The notes: generated by a model not told the origin, from the sequence alone. 64,000 nucleotides of DNA from Buxus sempervirens (GCA_947561395.2 OX387185.1:46448602-46512601), one strand, 5' to 3'. Shown: positions 34,471-46,885, counted from the first letter of the stretch. Program-made: numbers and translations.

Positions 34471-37400
34471 TCACTTTGAAGGTTCAGGCTTTTGACGAGC
34501 AAATCCTGGCTGGATGGCATAATTTATGATGTGTGGTCCAATCATTAACACAAACCAGAAACATGGATATGCAAGCTGCATCAGTTGCAGAAAAAAAAAA
34601 AGAAAAGAACTCACACAGATACATAAGAGAGGAAGAGGCAGAGAGAGTGAGACTGTGAGAGAATAAAAATAATTCTAGAGGGAATCAAAGAGCATTGAAG
34701 AGAAAGAATAAAAAATAAAAAACTCTGAGGGACCATCTAATTTTTTTTTTCTTAATTTTGATAATTCATGTAAAGAAATTTTATCTTTTTTTTTTTAAAA
34801 TTTTTCTTGAGCAAGTGGGCGAAAAAACAACACAACAATCTTGGCCACAGAGAAGAGAGGGAAAAATGAAATAAAGATGTATAATATTATTATTTTTGTT
34901 CTTAGTTGAGCCAGATTGGAGTGATGACTCTTCAGTAATAAAAATGCAATAGATTATCATGGAAATTGTAATGTTTCTAAGGTAGTGTTTAAGATAAGCT
35001 AGAGTCCTTTGGAACCATACCATTGCAACCTCTCATGCTAGTTCATAATCACAACCCTAAGCAACACCCCCCCCCCCCCCCCCCCCCCCCAAAAGCACAG
35101 ACACGCACACCACCCAACCCTCCCCAGCTGATGCTTCTAAGTTGTTATATCATCTTTTGAATCACTTTCATGCGGTGTAAATGAGATCTAGTTAGCATGT
35201 GCATTAATAATGGGTGGAAGATTTAAGCTTCAGTTTTACTTGAATGATGCATGAATACAAAAGGTAGATATGCAGTGGGCTATGACCCAAGTGCTTGATA
35301 GTTTGGCATTCTTTTCAACAATGAAAGAACACAATGAATCATGCACTAAAAGCCCATATATTGCATGTTTAGGGATCATTTGATATGGTTCACATTTGAA
35401 CCATATGATCTCATAGTTATGCTCCTTTATAGATGGGTTCTTGTCTATCATTCAAAAAATGGGGAGGGAAGGATGGCAATGAAGGGAAGTAAGTATACCT
35501 GGAGAAGCATTGAAGGAGCTGCTGCAGTTTCAGTTGTGGCATGGCTTCTAGTTTTTCTTCCATTCAACATTGTAACTGATGGGCTATTTGCAGTGGTTAT
35601 GTCCCAGAAGCTACGTTTTTTTGCCGCTGGTGCTGGTGACAAAAATCGATGACTTGGGCTTTTCAACTCACCCATGGTTGATGAGTCCTTTGGTCGCAAG
35701 CTTGCCCTTGTGACTACCCTCTTCACCCCTTGACCTACCATTCCTGATGGTTTTTCGCTCTTCCGTGTTAACTCGCGGATGAAATCATCCTTCTGCTTCA
35801 GCTGCAATGCATGCTCCTTCTTCATTCTTTCCATCTCTGCCTCTAATGCCTTCACAGTCTGTCGAAGCTCTCGGACAGTCTCCTCAGTTCCCCTCTTCTT
35901 GGGTTGTGGTGTGTTGAAACAATTCCCAACCAAGATAGATCTGGCACATCGTTTCTCACTTGCTTTCCCTGAGGCGGCTGGAGGAGACAAAAGAGAGGTG
36001 ACTGAGGAGGGGGTCGGAGAGGAATTTGCTGCCAATGATTGAGCTTGGACAGTTAGCAGCTTCTGTTGCTGTCGTGCTAGTTGTACACGCAGTTCACGAT
36101 TCTCTTTCTGTAATTCCACTAACAGCTTGGCCTGATCAGTCTCAGATTCTGGTATTTCTACCACGGCATCATTTGGTTGACATGCCTGCAATAGTATCAG
36201 TTGATAAGAAATTCTAATGCTTATTTTTAGGAAACAAGGGAAGTGGGAGATGAGATGATGAACCTTTGCTCGGATCTCCTTTGCTCGATCAGCCCAATGG
36301 AGGGTGTTTTGGGTCTCACCAAATGATATATTGCTGGGGCTGATATTAGCAATCATTACAGTGTTGCATGCTCCTCCTAGAGAGTCCTTGAGGAGTTGAG
36401 TGAGCTTGGAATTTCGGTATGGGATATGCTTCTTTCCCTCAACAAGAGCATTGATGCAGCTACTCAGTGCAAGTAGGGATCTGTTGATGTTGGCACCCTC
36501 AAGTGACCTCAATGTTCTCTGGTCAGTTGCAAGGGCTCTCTCTGAACCCGCAAGATCAATCAGTGATAGCTTTCCCACACGGTTCACGATATTCATGGAA
36601 GCATCTTTCACTCTGTATTCAACTGTTACCTGGTTGTTTTAAGGCAAAGGTTATGGAAATATATTAAAATTGAATATCTTTCGGCACAAACTTCAGTCTT
36701 CGGAATGTTTTTTTCACACTAATTTTCACAAGTTTTTTTTCTTTTCCTCTCTGAAATTAAACCAAAAGTCACCCAAGTCACTGGGCATGAGTAAAAAAAC
36801 CATTAGAACTATAGTGACAATAAAATGAGCTATGTATTATGTATACACAAGGCAGAGTAGCAATTACAGATAGAAACTGGAGAACTATCAAGGACATATA
36901 TCTTCTGTTAAACTACCTGCAGAATGGCATGAGAACGGGACGAAGTCTCATTGGCACGAGTTGGTTCAGTGGTCCTGTTTTGATTTCCTTGTTGCAGCAA
37001 TGCCATTACCTGTTGAAAGCCATAAAAACAACTCTCCTCATTCCTCTAAATTTTTCCCAATACCATATAATCAAATATATGAGAGAAAGAATTACTTCAT
37101 CTGTTGAATAAGCTCGGTATTGTGTAAGGCCTGCTGCCATAATCCCCTGAAATATTTGGACCATTATTAATCGCAGTTCATCAATTATTCAAAATTATAA
37201 ACATAAAAACAAGAAACAAGATCTGCTATTAGTCCAGATTTCTTCTTATTTGCTTGGTTTATCATTTCTAGTCATCAGCTACAATGTAAACCAAAATGAA
37301 GGTCCACTTGGGGGGTTTTAGCCTACTTGAGAACAATGTATTCTAATGGTTGAACTAATGAATGCGCCATTCAAATTAGAGAACCAACCTGTTTATCTTC

Positions 37401-38680
37401 TCTGAGAACCAGAGGCCTTCCAGGGGAGAGCAGATCCCTCACTGTTTCATTATAGACCTCAAGGTAGGATAGGTGAACCACATGGTTTCCATCACAACTC
37501 CTTTGCCTGATCTTGGCAAAGAGGTCCTTAATTGCCAACACCATCACCCCTGGATTCTCCACTGTACCCAGCATTGTATAGGTCTTTCCAGCCCCTGTGG
37601 CACCGTAGCAGAATACGGAACCGTTCCTTCCTTGCAAAACTGCTTCAACAAGCTCTGCTGTTCTGAAAATTCAGATAAGACCCTAACTTTCTTAAACATT
37701 TTTGGGTATAAAATTTAATTAGAATGCACAAAGGGCAAGTCCATTAGAAGAGCACAAGATTAAATTGGGAGAAATGGATACTTTTGAGAACACTAACAGC
37801 GGTTCCGAGAGAATCAAAAGAACCCCAAATGGATAATTTTGAGAAAGTTAGTTGCAGATAAAATGGAAAAAATTTCAAGAACTCACGTCGTAGTGTAGAC
37901 TTCTTGTTGGCTAGCAGTATCAGGGAATGCGGCGTCGAAGGTGAAATGGCGTCCTCTAAGCCTTTTCAGGCGGAGGTAGTCGTTTTCTGTTGCAAACTCT
38001 GTGAGATAAACGTCCTGCCGGTTCACAACCCGGACACAAGACCGTGATCCAGCTTCTTTCTCTTTCTTGGCCATTGGACGAAGCCTCACAAAAACAAGAA
38101 TTCGACTACCCACACCAGAATTCTCTGAAATGGTCTCCATTTCCTGTGTGGGTTTAGTCCCCACAAGGCCTCTTGGTTCAGACTGAGAAGCCAAACTTCC
38201 CATTGAGAGCTTCCTCGCCACAGTAGACGAGACCACCCCCTTCCTCGGGCACGAAAACCCCAGAATCCGATCGGCCCCAATCACGTTCTCTTTCGCATCA
38301 TCTGGGATCACTGAGCTTGGTTGTGGCAACACAAAAGTCCTTGTGACTGTAGAATTAGGCATTATGTTCTCCCTCATCACCAGTTTCGGTTCCCTCTCTC
38401 TCTCTTTCTCTTCCCTTTTACAGGGACTGTGAAGCTCCACACTTGGATGGGTAGAGAAACGCCGGTCATCGGGCCTCAAAGACTGGTTCTTGAGGGCAGC
38501 TGCAGCCTGCTTTTGTTGCTCGTACAATGCAGTCAGAGCTCTCATCTTCTCCTTCAACCCGTGATGCGGATTCCGCAGCGGAGAAGGACTCACCTCCTGA
38601 TCGGTCCTCGATCGTGTTCTAGGGTTTTTATTAGACTCATCTTGGCTTCCCAAGAACTGCGACCGAGTCGAAACTGGCAT
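34471..38680 (-). CDS. KIN8A: kinesin-8 motor protein (KIN-8A type)
   Basis: Seven coding exons on the - strand: 38680-37887, 37662-37389, 37146-37096, 37009-36917, 36629-36264, 36185-35499 and 34509-34471, about 767 residues, all in phase. The N-terminal extension carries HHGLKEKMRALTALYEQQKQ. The motor starts at about 193 (RILVFVRLRPM). The P-loop GATGAGKT is at 285-292, switch I NETSSRSH at 393-400 and switch II DLAGSE at 429-434. A neck (HWADRAKEIRAK) and coiled coil (ELQKENRELRVQLARQQQK) follow, then a basic tail with SFWDITTANSPS. The last exon adds PGFARQKPEPSK after a 990-bp intron; without it, read-through at 35498 gives a different 22-residue end. Kinesin-8s move along and shorten microtubules; the exact role of KIN-8A here is family-based inference. 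Confidence 0.92.
35067..35090 (+). repeat. poly(C) tract of 24 bases
   Basis: An uninterrupted run of C inside the last intron of the kinesin gene. On the transcribed strand it is poly(G). Its length is probably unstable or poorly sequenced. Confidence 0.9.
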
Positions 38681-38719
38681 TATAAGAAAACCAGAACAGA
38701 TAGTTAAAGAAAGGCTAAG

Positions 38720-39612
38720 AAACTCCGGCTATTCAAGCATGACCTGTGATCTCTTCTAAACCCTGTTGAAGAAACTGATCAAGACACCGGAAAATTCAAA
38801 AATGTAGCCTGAAGGAACACAAATCTCGCCGGAAAATCAATACAAGTCTTGTTCGGGGAAAATAAGAAATGATACAGTAGCAGTAGTCGTAGTAGCAGAA
38901 CAGAGGAAGATTGAGAGAGATCCGGGAATTATTTCAGGAAGATCTGATCCGTTGATTGGACGGCGAACGGACGGCAAGTAGTAAAGCGGGGGAAGAGGGT
39001 TTTTGAAATCCTTGAAAGCTGGTTATAACGGTCAAAATTTGTCAGGCCCAAACGGTCGGCTTTCGAGGTAGGTCCCATTTCAATTTTTTTTTTTTTTTTG
39101 CTTTTGAAAATATCCTCTCTATTGTTTATATCCTTCTGTAGAGGGACATTGATATGGTGGGTTTGAGGCGTACCATTCTAAAGGAATATTACCCCAACTA
39201 ACCTCATCGATTCAGAGGGCCCCACCAAATGGACGGTGAAGATCAAGCCACTCAAATTTGCCATTTTACAAGTGGACGCATCTAATGCAATGGAGGAGGA
39301 GTACCCGTTATCCCCATCTCCTCAATTGCCACGTGTACAACCTGGTGTATAACAAAAGGATTCGATACAGGTTAATTCTAACACGATTTTGGTGAAACCA
39401 AACATATCGTGCATTTTAATGGGTAATGTTTTTTTTTCTTTTATTCTGGTGGAATTCAATAGTAACAATTAGTCATAGATAGTTATTAATAGAGACATTA
39501 AAGACTTAAATGGGCAGCAAATGTGATTTGTTGTATCAAAATAATAACTTTCCCAACCAGGATTCAAAATCTTGTTTTATGGTTCTTGAATGTCGAAAAC
39601 TTGTGACATACA
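38720..39612. other. 5' flank of the kinesin gene and spacer
   Basis: 38681-38990 is the likely 5' untranslated region and promoter-proximal DNA of the - strand kinesin. The rest shows no element with paired ends and no coding match. Confidence 0.5.
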
Positions 39613-39818
39613 GGCTGCATTTGGATAACGAGAAATTGCATCTCATGACATAGTTTCTTTTAGTTTCAGACCTTTCGAGCCGGATGAAAAATAGGCTTAT
39701 TTTTTTACCTGGGATTTTCTTAGATGCAAAATTTTTTTTATCTTTCCCTGGAATCAAAACGCTCAATGTATGCAAGATCCGACATTTTCTTACAATTTCT
39801 CAGTATCCAAATAAAGCC
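39613..39818. mobile_element. short MITE with GGCT..TTTGGATA ends
   Basis: Left end GGCTGCATTTGGATAACGAG; right end, on the other strand, GGCTTTATTTGGATACTGAG, both followed by AAATTG. The target duplication was not resolved. It abuts the target duplication of the Pack-MULE at 39829. Confidence 0.6.
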
Positions 39819-40167
39819 ATAATAGTAAGGGAAATTTGCAGGAACACCCCCTGAGGTTTCTGACTAATACAGTCAGACCCCCTGAGGTTTGGAAACGATC
39901 ACTAACACCCCCTGAGGTTCGCGCATTGCGCACATACACCCCCTGCCGTCAATTTTATACTAACGGCGTCACATGACTTCCACGAAACCCGGTTTTTATT
40001 AAACCATGGTTGAACCTGGGTCCCTAAACCCGGTTCCTTTTTTCTCCCACTTCTTTCTCCTTCCCATGCCCTAAGCCCCTTCTTTATCCGGATCACAGAA
40101 GAAACCAAGCTATAGAATATATAACGGGAACAAACAATCAAAAGCAAAAGCTCTCGAACTCATAGTT

Positions 40168-40640
40168 CTTTTTTTTTTTGGTAAGCTCATAAAAGCAATT
40201 TTATTAAGATGTGTGTCTAAAACGGAGTACATTACAGGCTTCTTCCAACAAAATATGACAAAGATCCGCTGGTGGATGTTTTAACCAAAAACAAGAAAAT
40301 CTATCAATACAAAAATTTGCTAAGAAATCTGCTGCTCCATTGCCTTCCCTGTAAGTATGCTTGACTTCCACCACTTGAAATGAAGATAGGATATGGAAAA
40401 TAGCATCAAGTAACGGAGCAATTCGCCAAGTATATTGGTTGAAATTGTTGCTAAACCAGTCGACTTCTGAAGGAATCCAACCATTAACAGGGAGTCGCCT
40501 TCCAGAACCAGGTGAGTTACTTTGAGAAATTGAGCTAGTTTCACTGCCTCCAGGGTAGCGGTAGCCTCTGCCATTAAGGCGGAATACGCGTTGCATCTTG
40601 AAGCAATTGCAGCTAAACATCTTCCTTGACTAGAAATAAA
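40168..40640 (-). mobile_element. LINE tail (RNase H domain and poly(A)) nested in the Pack-MULE
   Basis: On the - strand it reads LMAEATATLEAVKLAQFLKV, then HLVLEGDSLLMVGFL, and in a neighbouring frame EVKHTYREGNGAADFLANFC. These are the RNase H core motifs, ending in a poly(A) (T-run at about 40170). It is 5'-truncated and frame-shifted. The last 200 bp match the copy at 28061-28270. Confidence 0.75.
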
Positions 40641-40689
40641 TAAATTAAAAATAAAAATCTCAGCTCCACTTTCTAGAATGACGTGGGGA

Positions 40690-41225
40690 GTTATGGAAAA
40701 GCCAAAAGGCCGAATTTTCTATAACTAGGGCAAAATGAAGAACGTTTTTAAATTTTCTCTTTGAAAGAAAAAGGAGAAGAAGATGAAGCCCTGAAATAGA
40801 GAAATATATATCTTTAAAACTCCCAACGGAATTATCTAAAAGACAAATGGAAGACGCCAACAAGAGAACAGATCCCACCTGAAACATGAGATGGGTCCTT
40901 GATTTCTTTCTAAGACCACCCCCAGAAGCAGCGGAATCCAAGCCAATTTCCCTGACGAGATAAACGTAAGCAAAACCCACCTTCTCCATGCTGCCTCACG
41001 ATTCTGAACCGATTACCATTGATCCGAACATCTCCACCGCCATTAAAAACATCATACAGAGCATTCAAACCCGAAAACGAGCAGCCCATCCTTGTCTGCT
41101 CCCTCTTTCTCCCCAAGACATCTTCAGCTTCTCATCTCACACACAAACACATGCTCAAATCAGGAGCCCCTTTCGATTTCGCTGCTTCTTCCAGAATTTC
41201 TCTCAGACCTTGACTATTGATGCCA
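40690..41225 (-). pseudogene. captured 5' end of an STK16-like protein kinase gene
   Basis: On the - strand, after an apparent 5' untranslated stretch, the ATG at 41089 begins MGCSFSGLNALYD, then NGGGDVRINGNRFRIVRQ, then GEGGF. This is the myristoylation/palmitoylation N-terminus and glycine-rich loop of plant serine/threonine kinases of the STK16 type. One extra T in the TTTGCTTAC region shifts the frame, after which AYVYLVREI and KDPSHVS follow the family. The exon ends at TTTCAG|GTGGGA (40879), and part of the donor-side intron follows. It lacks the catalytic domain. It was captured as genomic DNA, because intron sequence is present. Confidence 0.78.
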
Positions 41226-41510
41226 AATAAAAAAAGAAGGGGCGAAAGAAGGGACTTAGGGCGTGGGAAGGAGAAAGAAGTGGGAGAAAAAGGGAACCCG
41301 GTTTAGGGACCCCGGTTCAACCACGGTTCAATAAAAATCGGGTTTCGTGGAAGTCATGTGACGCCGTTAGCACAAAATTAACGGCAGGGGGTGTATGTGC
41401 GCAATGCGCGAACCTCAGGGGGTGTTAGTGATCGCTTCCAAACCTCAGGGTGTCTGACTGTATTAGTCAGAAACCTCAGGGGGTGTTCTTGCAAATTTCC
41501 CTAATAGTAA

Positions 41511-44508
41511 AGATTGAGCCCAAGATTCAGGATTTTGGGAATGTATATACTAGCAATTAACCTAATGTAACTATCAAAGATATAGATATAAAACAACATT
41601 AATGATAAGATGATTTTTTGGCCAAAATATATATATTCTTAAGGGATCTTCAAAAAAAATTGGTAAGCACTAACCTATTAACTAAAATGAAAAAAATATT
41701 GTAAACCATAATTACTATGTGTGTGCCACTTAGGTCATTGATGCTTCTTTCCATTTTAAATATAACTTTGACTACAATTGAAAATAAGGCGCTTAACTCT
41801 TTTGAAGGGAGACACATTATTATCCACAATGGTCATGATTAGGGTTTGATAGTTAAATATGAACAAAATGCTTTGATTGGACTCCATTTGAGTAATTAAA
41901 TTATGAGCATTCATGTACCCTAAGTAGCACCTAGTTTGCTCTTCACCCTTTTCCTTCATGATTTTTCTTTTCCTTAGCAAATTCTAGTCTCATTTATGAT
42001 AAAGACATTATAGTAGAAATTTCATTATGCAAAATTAGTCTAACAATCAACCTACTCGTGAGCTAAAGTAATTATCCACTTATTAAGCGGCTCACCATAA
42101 AATAGTACCACGCTATATTTATGTCTAAGCTATTTGTCTTTAGAGAACACGCTTATCACATAAATTTTTTTTTCCAAAACAAATTTATAATGCCCTTTTA
42201 AAATATATTCCTATGGGGTTAATTTGGTCTTTTTTATTTTTTTAATTTCCAAAAAATACTCCTTCACAAATTTTAAGCCCTTTGATGTGACTAGAAATCG
42301 GCTGGAGCCCCTCACTGGTCCAACGTTAACGGTGAGTGGGGTGTGTACATCAATAAATGACGCTGACGTCTACACAACCTTCATCGTTGGACCAATAGAT
42401 CTTTCAGCGTGGATTCCAGTTGATGTAGTTTCCTTTGATGTCCTGAAAAATTATTTTTATCTCCGTTTCAGTTGCATACATACGTGCAGTATTGCATGTG
42501 CGCCTCGCTAATCTTCTCTTTTTTATAATTTGTAAACATTGAAAGTACAGCAAAAGCTTCATACATCATAACATCTTACTAATTTTTTTAGCAATTCCAT
42601 TGACAGATCTTAATAATCTGGTGAAAGAAATGTTCATATTTAGTGCTAAAGTATTAGGTTATGAGAAATCGTTTATCCCCAAATTGATGTTTCTTGAAGG
42701 GAAAGCCAAAAAGTTTATTTGTTCAAATGGCTCACATGATGGACTTTTTGTTTGCATTTGGATCGTTCATCATTTTAAGCTCTTCGTTTCCAAAGCAAAT
42801 CTCAGGAAGAGTTGGCCTAAAAGTTTCTTTTTCGTTTGCTTTGATTTGTCCCGGGTTTCAAAGTGCATGCAAGTAAAGGCTAATGCAAATCACTAAAGAA
42901 AGGAGAGAGAATAAAAAGCAGTTCGTTTTGGTGCAACCCATCATTTAAGCCTGCAAAAATAGATTCTTTTGTGCTGAGAAGGTTGCATTAAAACGCGTTG
43001 CTTCTTTGCTCCTAGAAAAACACAATTTTTACAAATAGGTGTGACGCCATGTAACCACGTTCATGCTTGAAATTTAGTAATTGGGGTTGTGAGACTCAAC
43101 TATCATGATCCTTCTTACGTTCTCTTCCAAAACCAGTCAAATTGGTATATCTAAATGGGTCCTACTGTTTCGGCCCATGCCAATAACAACATCATTAATG
43201 GGTCCGGATTGTGTATGGTTCCGACCATGATTATTATTATTTTGTTTTTGGGTATTTGTTTACCCAGTAAGCTAGGTTTCAGAAGGTCCCACGTTCTCGT
43301 TAAGGTTTTTGAAACACCAGTTTATCACTTTGAGGTTTGGTGACTGTAACTTGAGATGGTAAAAGTACGAGTTTTGGTAAACAGGAACCCTCTTTAAGGG
43401 GATGAAATCGTATGCAATTTTTGATTGAATTGCAGGACTTTGAAATCTACAAGAGCATGGGCTGGAAGATCTGCCATAACCGACAGTTAAATATGAGTCC
43501 ACGTAGGTGTATGAAGCCGACCTGTATACATGCATTAATTACCGTTGGACCAACGGATTTTCTAGCAAGAGGCTCTAGGTGATATGGTCTCAAATTGCAA
43601 CCTATTGTTGGGGTTGGATGCTTACACATAAAGCATTTCACGTTTAATGTTTTTCTAGGTGGGTCCAACATAAAGCATTTACAAGAAGTGAAAAACACTA
43701 ATTGTGGGATTCTTTACATGGAAGCATCCCACCCCAACAGCAAGCTGCAATTTAGCTAAAAATTCCAGATGATTTGAGCTGCCTATAAGGGGCCGCCGGT
43801 TTGCCAATACCAAACTCTAATTTATCTATCGGGTTGGTAACAGGGAAGGGTTGACCTGGTTGCATAAAAAAATGTAAAAGAAAAAAAGGGAATATTTTTA
43901 AATAAAATATATTGAATAATGATATATTTATTCATTAAATATTAAAATATGTATTTAATTTTTATATATGATAATATTTAAATAATGTTTTAAATATGTC
44001 AAAATCATATTTTAATAGGCATGGGGTCAGGCAAGTTGGGCAAAACCAGAACCCATCCCTAACCCGATTTTGACAATGCCAAAATGGCAAAATCCTAACC
44101 CACCCCAATGCCGTTCCTATTTAATAAGTAAGAGTCTTTCCTTCCAGAGGTTTAATTTGACCATGGATTAAAATTTTAAACGTTTGTATTAGTAGTATAG
44201 ATATGGATAGATTTGGAAGGAATAAATGCTTCATGGATTTAGAATTTTTAATCAGAAAGAAGTTCTTTATTAGCTAGCCCCATCAAGAACACAATCATAA
44301 TTCTTTATCAGCTAACACATTCATACTTTCATGGTCATCTCTACGTACATCAAAATCAAAAACCCAGCCTCTTAATTATATTTAACTCCCTAGCTAGCAA
44401 ACCCTACATCAAGCATTAATCCCTGTTACATAACCCTAATCAACTAAGACATGCTTGGAACAAAAACAGAAAATTGAGGAAGACAAACTACTGACACTGC
44501 ACCTGAAG
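41511..44508. other. intergenic, mostly unassigned
   Basis: AT-rich DNA without a convincing gene. It contains an isolated Helitron 3' end at 42475-42511 and a GGGTTGGTAACAGGG-type repeat near 43830-44110 that may be a hAT-like MITE with unclear ends. Confidence 0.5.
42475..42511 (+). mobile_element. Helitron 3' terminus
   Basis: A hairpin-forming ACGTGCAGTATTGCATGTGC is followed by CTAA and T, a CTRR-T Helitron end. It shares the GCAGTATTGCA core with the terminus at 48418. The 5' end was not identified. Confidence 0.5.
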
Positions 44509-45138
44509 CTATATGAGGAGGATCCCAATCAAAGACATGATGAACTGCATGATAGTAATAGGAGCCATTTCAACTGCAACACTGGTATCAGGTGTACCAG
44601 CTGATGAACTGTTCTGATTGCTCGGAGGAGCCGCGTGTTCCGGTTCCAGCACTTTGATGATCATCTTCTGTCCCCTCTCGCAGTGCCCAGCCACTCCACC
44701 GATGAAATAGAACAACCCCGGATGGCCCAACTGGAAGATTGTGTCCCCATTGTTGGAGAAGAAGATGGGGTGAATGGAGTGGCATTTTTCATACTCAGCA
44801 TCTGTCACAACCAGCACTGAATCTTTCTTGTACTTGAAACCTGCAATTTTGAAGAACCGAAAGGATTCCATTAAATGATCTCTCTTCTACTCAAACAATA
44901 TTGAACAAACAAACAACAAAAGGCCACATACATGAAAGGAAATGTAATACTTACGAACGGTGTCGTTGATCTGAAATCTATTTTTGGATGCCCACCGATT
45001 GTAAATTTGCGGGTTCTTTGATGGGGGCGCAGCCCAGCCTTTGTCATCACCAACTTCGTGCTCAACTGAGTGCACAGCAAGGAGATGGAGCAGGAAGAAG
45101 AAGAAGGTTATGAGAAGTAAGAACCTGTGGGAACCCAT
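44509..45138 (-). CDS. early nodulin-like protein (phytocyanin, GPI-anchor type)
   Basis: Two exons on the - strand (45138-44955 and 44840-44509), joined in phase through CGT, giving 171 residues. A signal peptide (about 1-24, FLLLITFFFFLLHLLAV) is followed by the plastocyanin-like domain (VGDDKGW, YNRWASKNRFQINDTVRFKY, YEKC, LFYFIGGVAGHCERGQKM). A short Pro/Ser-rich linker and a hydrophobic C-terminus follow, as for a GPI signal. Cys81 and Cys115 fit the phytocyanin disulfide. The copper-binding Cys position is Gly109 and the first His is absent, so this is an early-nodulin-like protein without a blue copper site. Likely role: cell-surface or plasma-membrane glycoprotein in wall or reproductive signalling, known for the family only. 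A nested MITE pair lies 265 bp upstream of the start codon. Confidence 0.9.
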
Positions 45139-45402
45139 GAAGATAGAAGCCAAAAAAACTGGCTTCCTTTGAACCTGAGAGATCGTTTTTGAGTACTCTG
45201 TGTTGGACTTAAAAGTTGAATTTGGAGTGTGTGTATGTTGAGTTATGGGTTGGTTACTGATCAGAAGGAGAAGGGTATGGAGAAAGTGGATACGGAGTAC
45301 GAGAGAGCGGGATTGTTTCATGTAACTGTTTGCAAGAGGGTCGATCTTCTTGTTGACTTGGTCTTAACCGTTTCTCAAGCAATATGCGGGGATGGTTAAT
45401 GG

Positions 45403-46171
45403 GGGATGAAATCGTCTGCCGCATGGTTGCTGCGGCAGACATTGCAGCCACCTTGGATGCTGCCACCTGTAGCATCCAATGGTGGCTGTTATTTCAATGT
45501 CAAATGTCATTGAAGTGACATTTGACATTAAAAAATATGTAAAACAGCCACCGTTGGATGCTACACGTGAGGGGTGCAACTCGGTCCGGTTAAAACCGAA
45601 CCTGAACCGACTTCAATTCAGTTTTATAGTGGTTTGGTTCGGTTTTGGTCCAAAAATCCCTAAACCAAACTAAGTCGGTTCAGTTTTGGGTTGCATGTTC
45701 AGTTAAACCGCATTAAACCGAAACCAAACCGAATTCATGTATTTTCCTAAACTGAATCGAATTCATATATATTATAACATATAATCTATATTTTATATAT
45801 ATAAAAGATAATATATGTTAAACTTTCAAAGTTTACCTTTAAACTTTAAGGATATTACAAAAAAAAAACCCTTGTTTGAGCATAAGAATATATTGGTCTA
45901 ACCCGAACCAAACCGAACCGAATAGTTTTCATGTAGTTCGGTTTGATTCGGTTTGGATTTCGGTTTTTCTCTATATTTTCGGTTCATTTTTGGTTTAGTA
46001 GTTTTAGTTTTCAATTCGGTTCGGTTCGGTTTGATTATATATATTTTTGGTTTGGTCTTGGGTTAACTTCAACCCGAACCAAACCAACCCGAGTTGCACC
46101 CCTACATGTGGTAGCATCCAGGGTGGCTGCAGAGTCTACCGCAGCAACCCTGCAGTAGACGATATCATCTC
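45403..46171. mobile_element. Mutator-type MITE containing a nested hAT-like MITE
   Basis: Identical 9-bp GGTTAATGG copies (45394-45402 and 46172-46180) flank inverted termini (GGGATGAAATCGTCT at the left; GAGATGATATCGTCT reading in from the right). The shared inner blocks are GGTTGCTGCGG, CAGACnnTGCAGCCACC and TGGATGCT. The interior also has a second palindromic zone (TGTCAAATGTCA / TGACATTTGACA). It is interrupted by the element at 45570-46103. It lies upstream of the phytocyanin gene, so it could affect its promoter. Confidence 0.8.
45570..46103. mobile_element. hAT-like MITE rich in CCGAACC/GGTTCGG
   Basis: The inverted termini AGGGGTGCAACTCGG and CCGAGTTGCACCCCT enclose many GGTTCGGTTT and AAACCGAACC blocks. 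The flanks show an imperfect 7-8 bp duplication (ACACGTG / ACATGTG). It is inserted inside the Mutator-type MITE. Confidence 0.75.
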
Positions 46172-46885
46172 GGTTAATGGTAACTATATTCATCCTTTTT
46201 TTCTTTTTCAATTTTCTTTTTTGAAGAAATAAAATTTTTTCTTTGTTTAAGGCTCAACTAGCAGGGTGCACCTGCACGTGAGAAGGATATAGAGGAAATA
46301 GTTACAAAACTGCTTAAGTTTTAAATGAAGGGAATTGAGTTGTTATAACAATTACACTCCTTTTATTAATGATTCAGGTTCGTTCCCTTTGTGTTTTTGT
46401 ACATTTGATTCTCATTTGATCTAATTGTTTATTGCGGATGGTGCAGAAGCACGAATGAGTAAAGTGGATCCAATTGATTGTTATTGCTGGACTTTTTCCC
46501 AACTAATTTTCAGTACTAAGGCATGTAAAATAATTATCATCACATTTGGACAGCGGATGGCATATTGGGTAGCTATCAAATATGGATGCACTTCCATTAT
46601 CACTAATTTTTTTATATTAAATTTCTCAGCCATTGTCAGCTTCCACTAACGGTAGCTAAATTATCCACCCTTTTGAATTTCTATTCAATTTAAAAACATA
46701 AAAGTGTACCTAAAACCTAAACTACCAAGTATGTAAAAAGGGGGTATACAATGTCTCGAACACCTCTTGCTACTGTTCTTAACTGATATAATCCTTGTCA
46801 TTACATGTAGGGGAAGCTACAAGGTTCCATCAATGAAAAGGGTCTTTGCCTTGAAAGATGAGCCAAAGTTCATGCATGTTTGGTT

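Larger units (their letters stand above)
39829..41501 (-). mobile_element. Pack-MULE carrying an STK16-like kinase exon
   Basis: Flanked by identical 9-bp TAATAGTAA (39820-39828 and 41502-41510). The TIRs are about 255 bp and highly similar, starting GGGAAATTTGC and containing several CCCCTGAGGTT blocks, GCGCATTGCGCACAT and GGGTCCCTAAACC. The interior consists of a captured kinase 5' segment (40690-41225) and an inserted LINE tail (40168-40640). No transposase is present. High TIR similarity and the perfect target duplication point to a young insertion. Confidence 0.9.
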
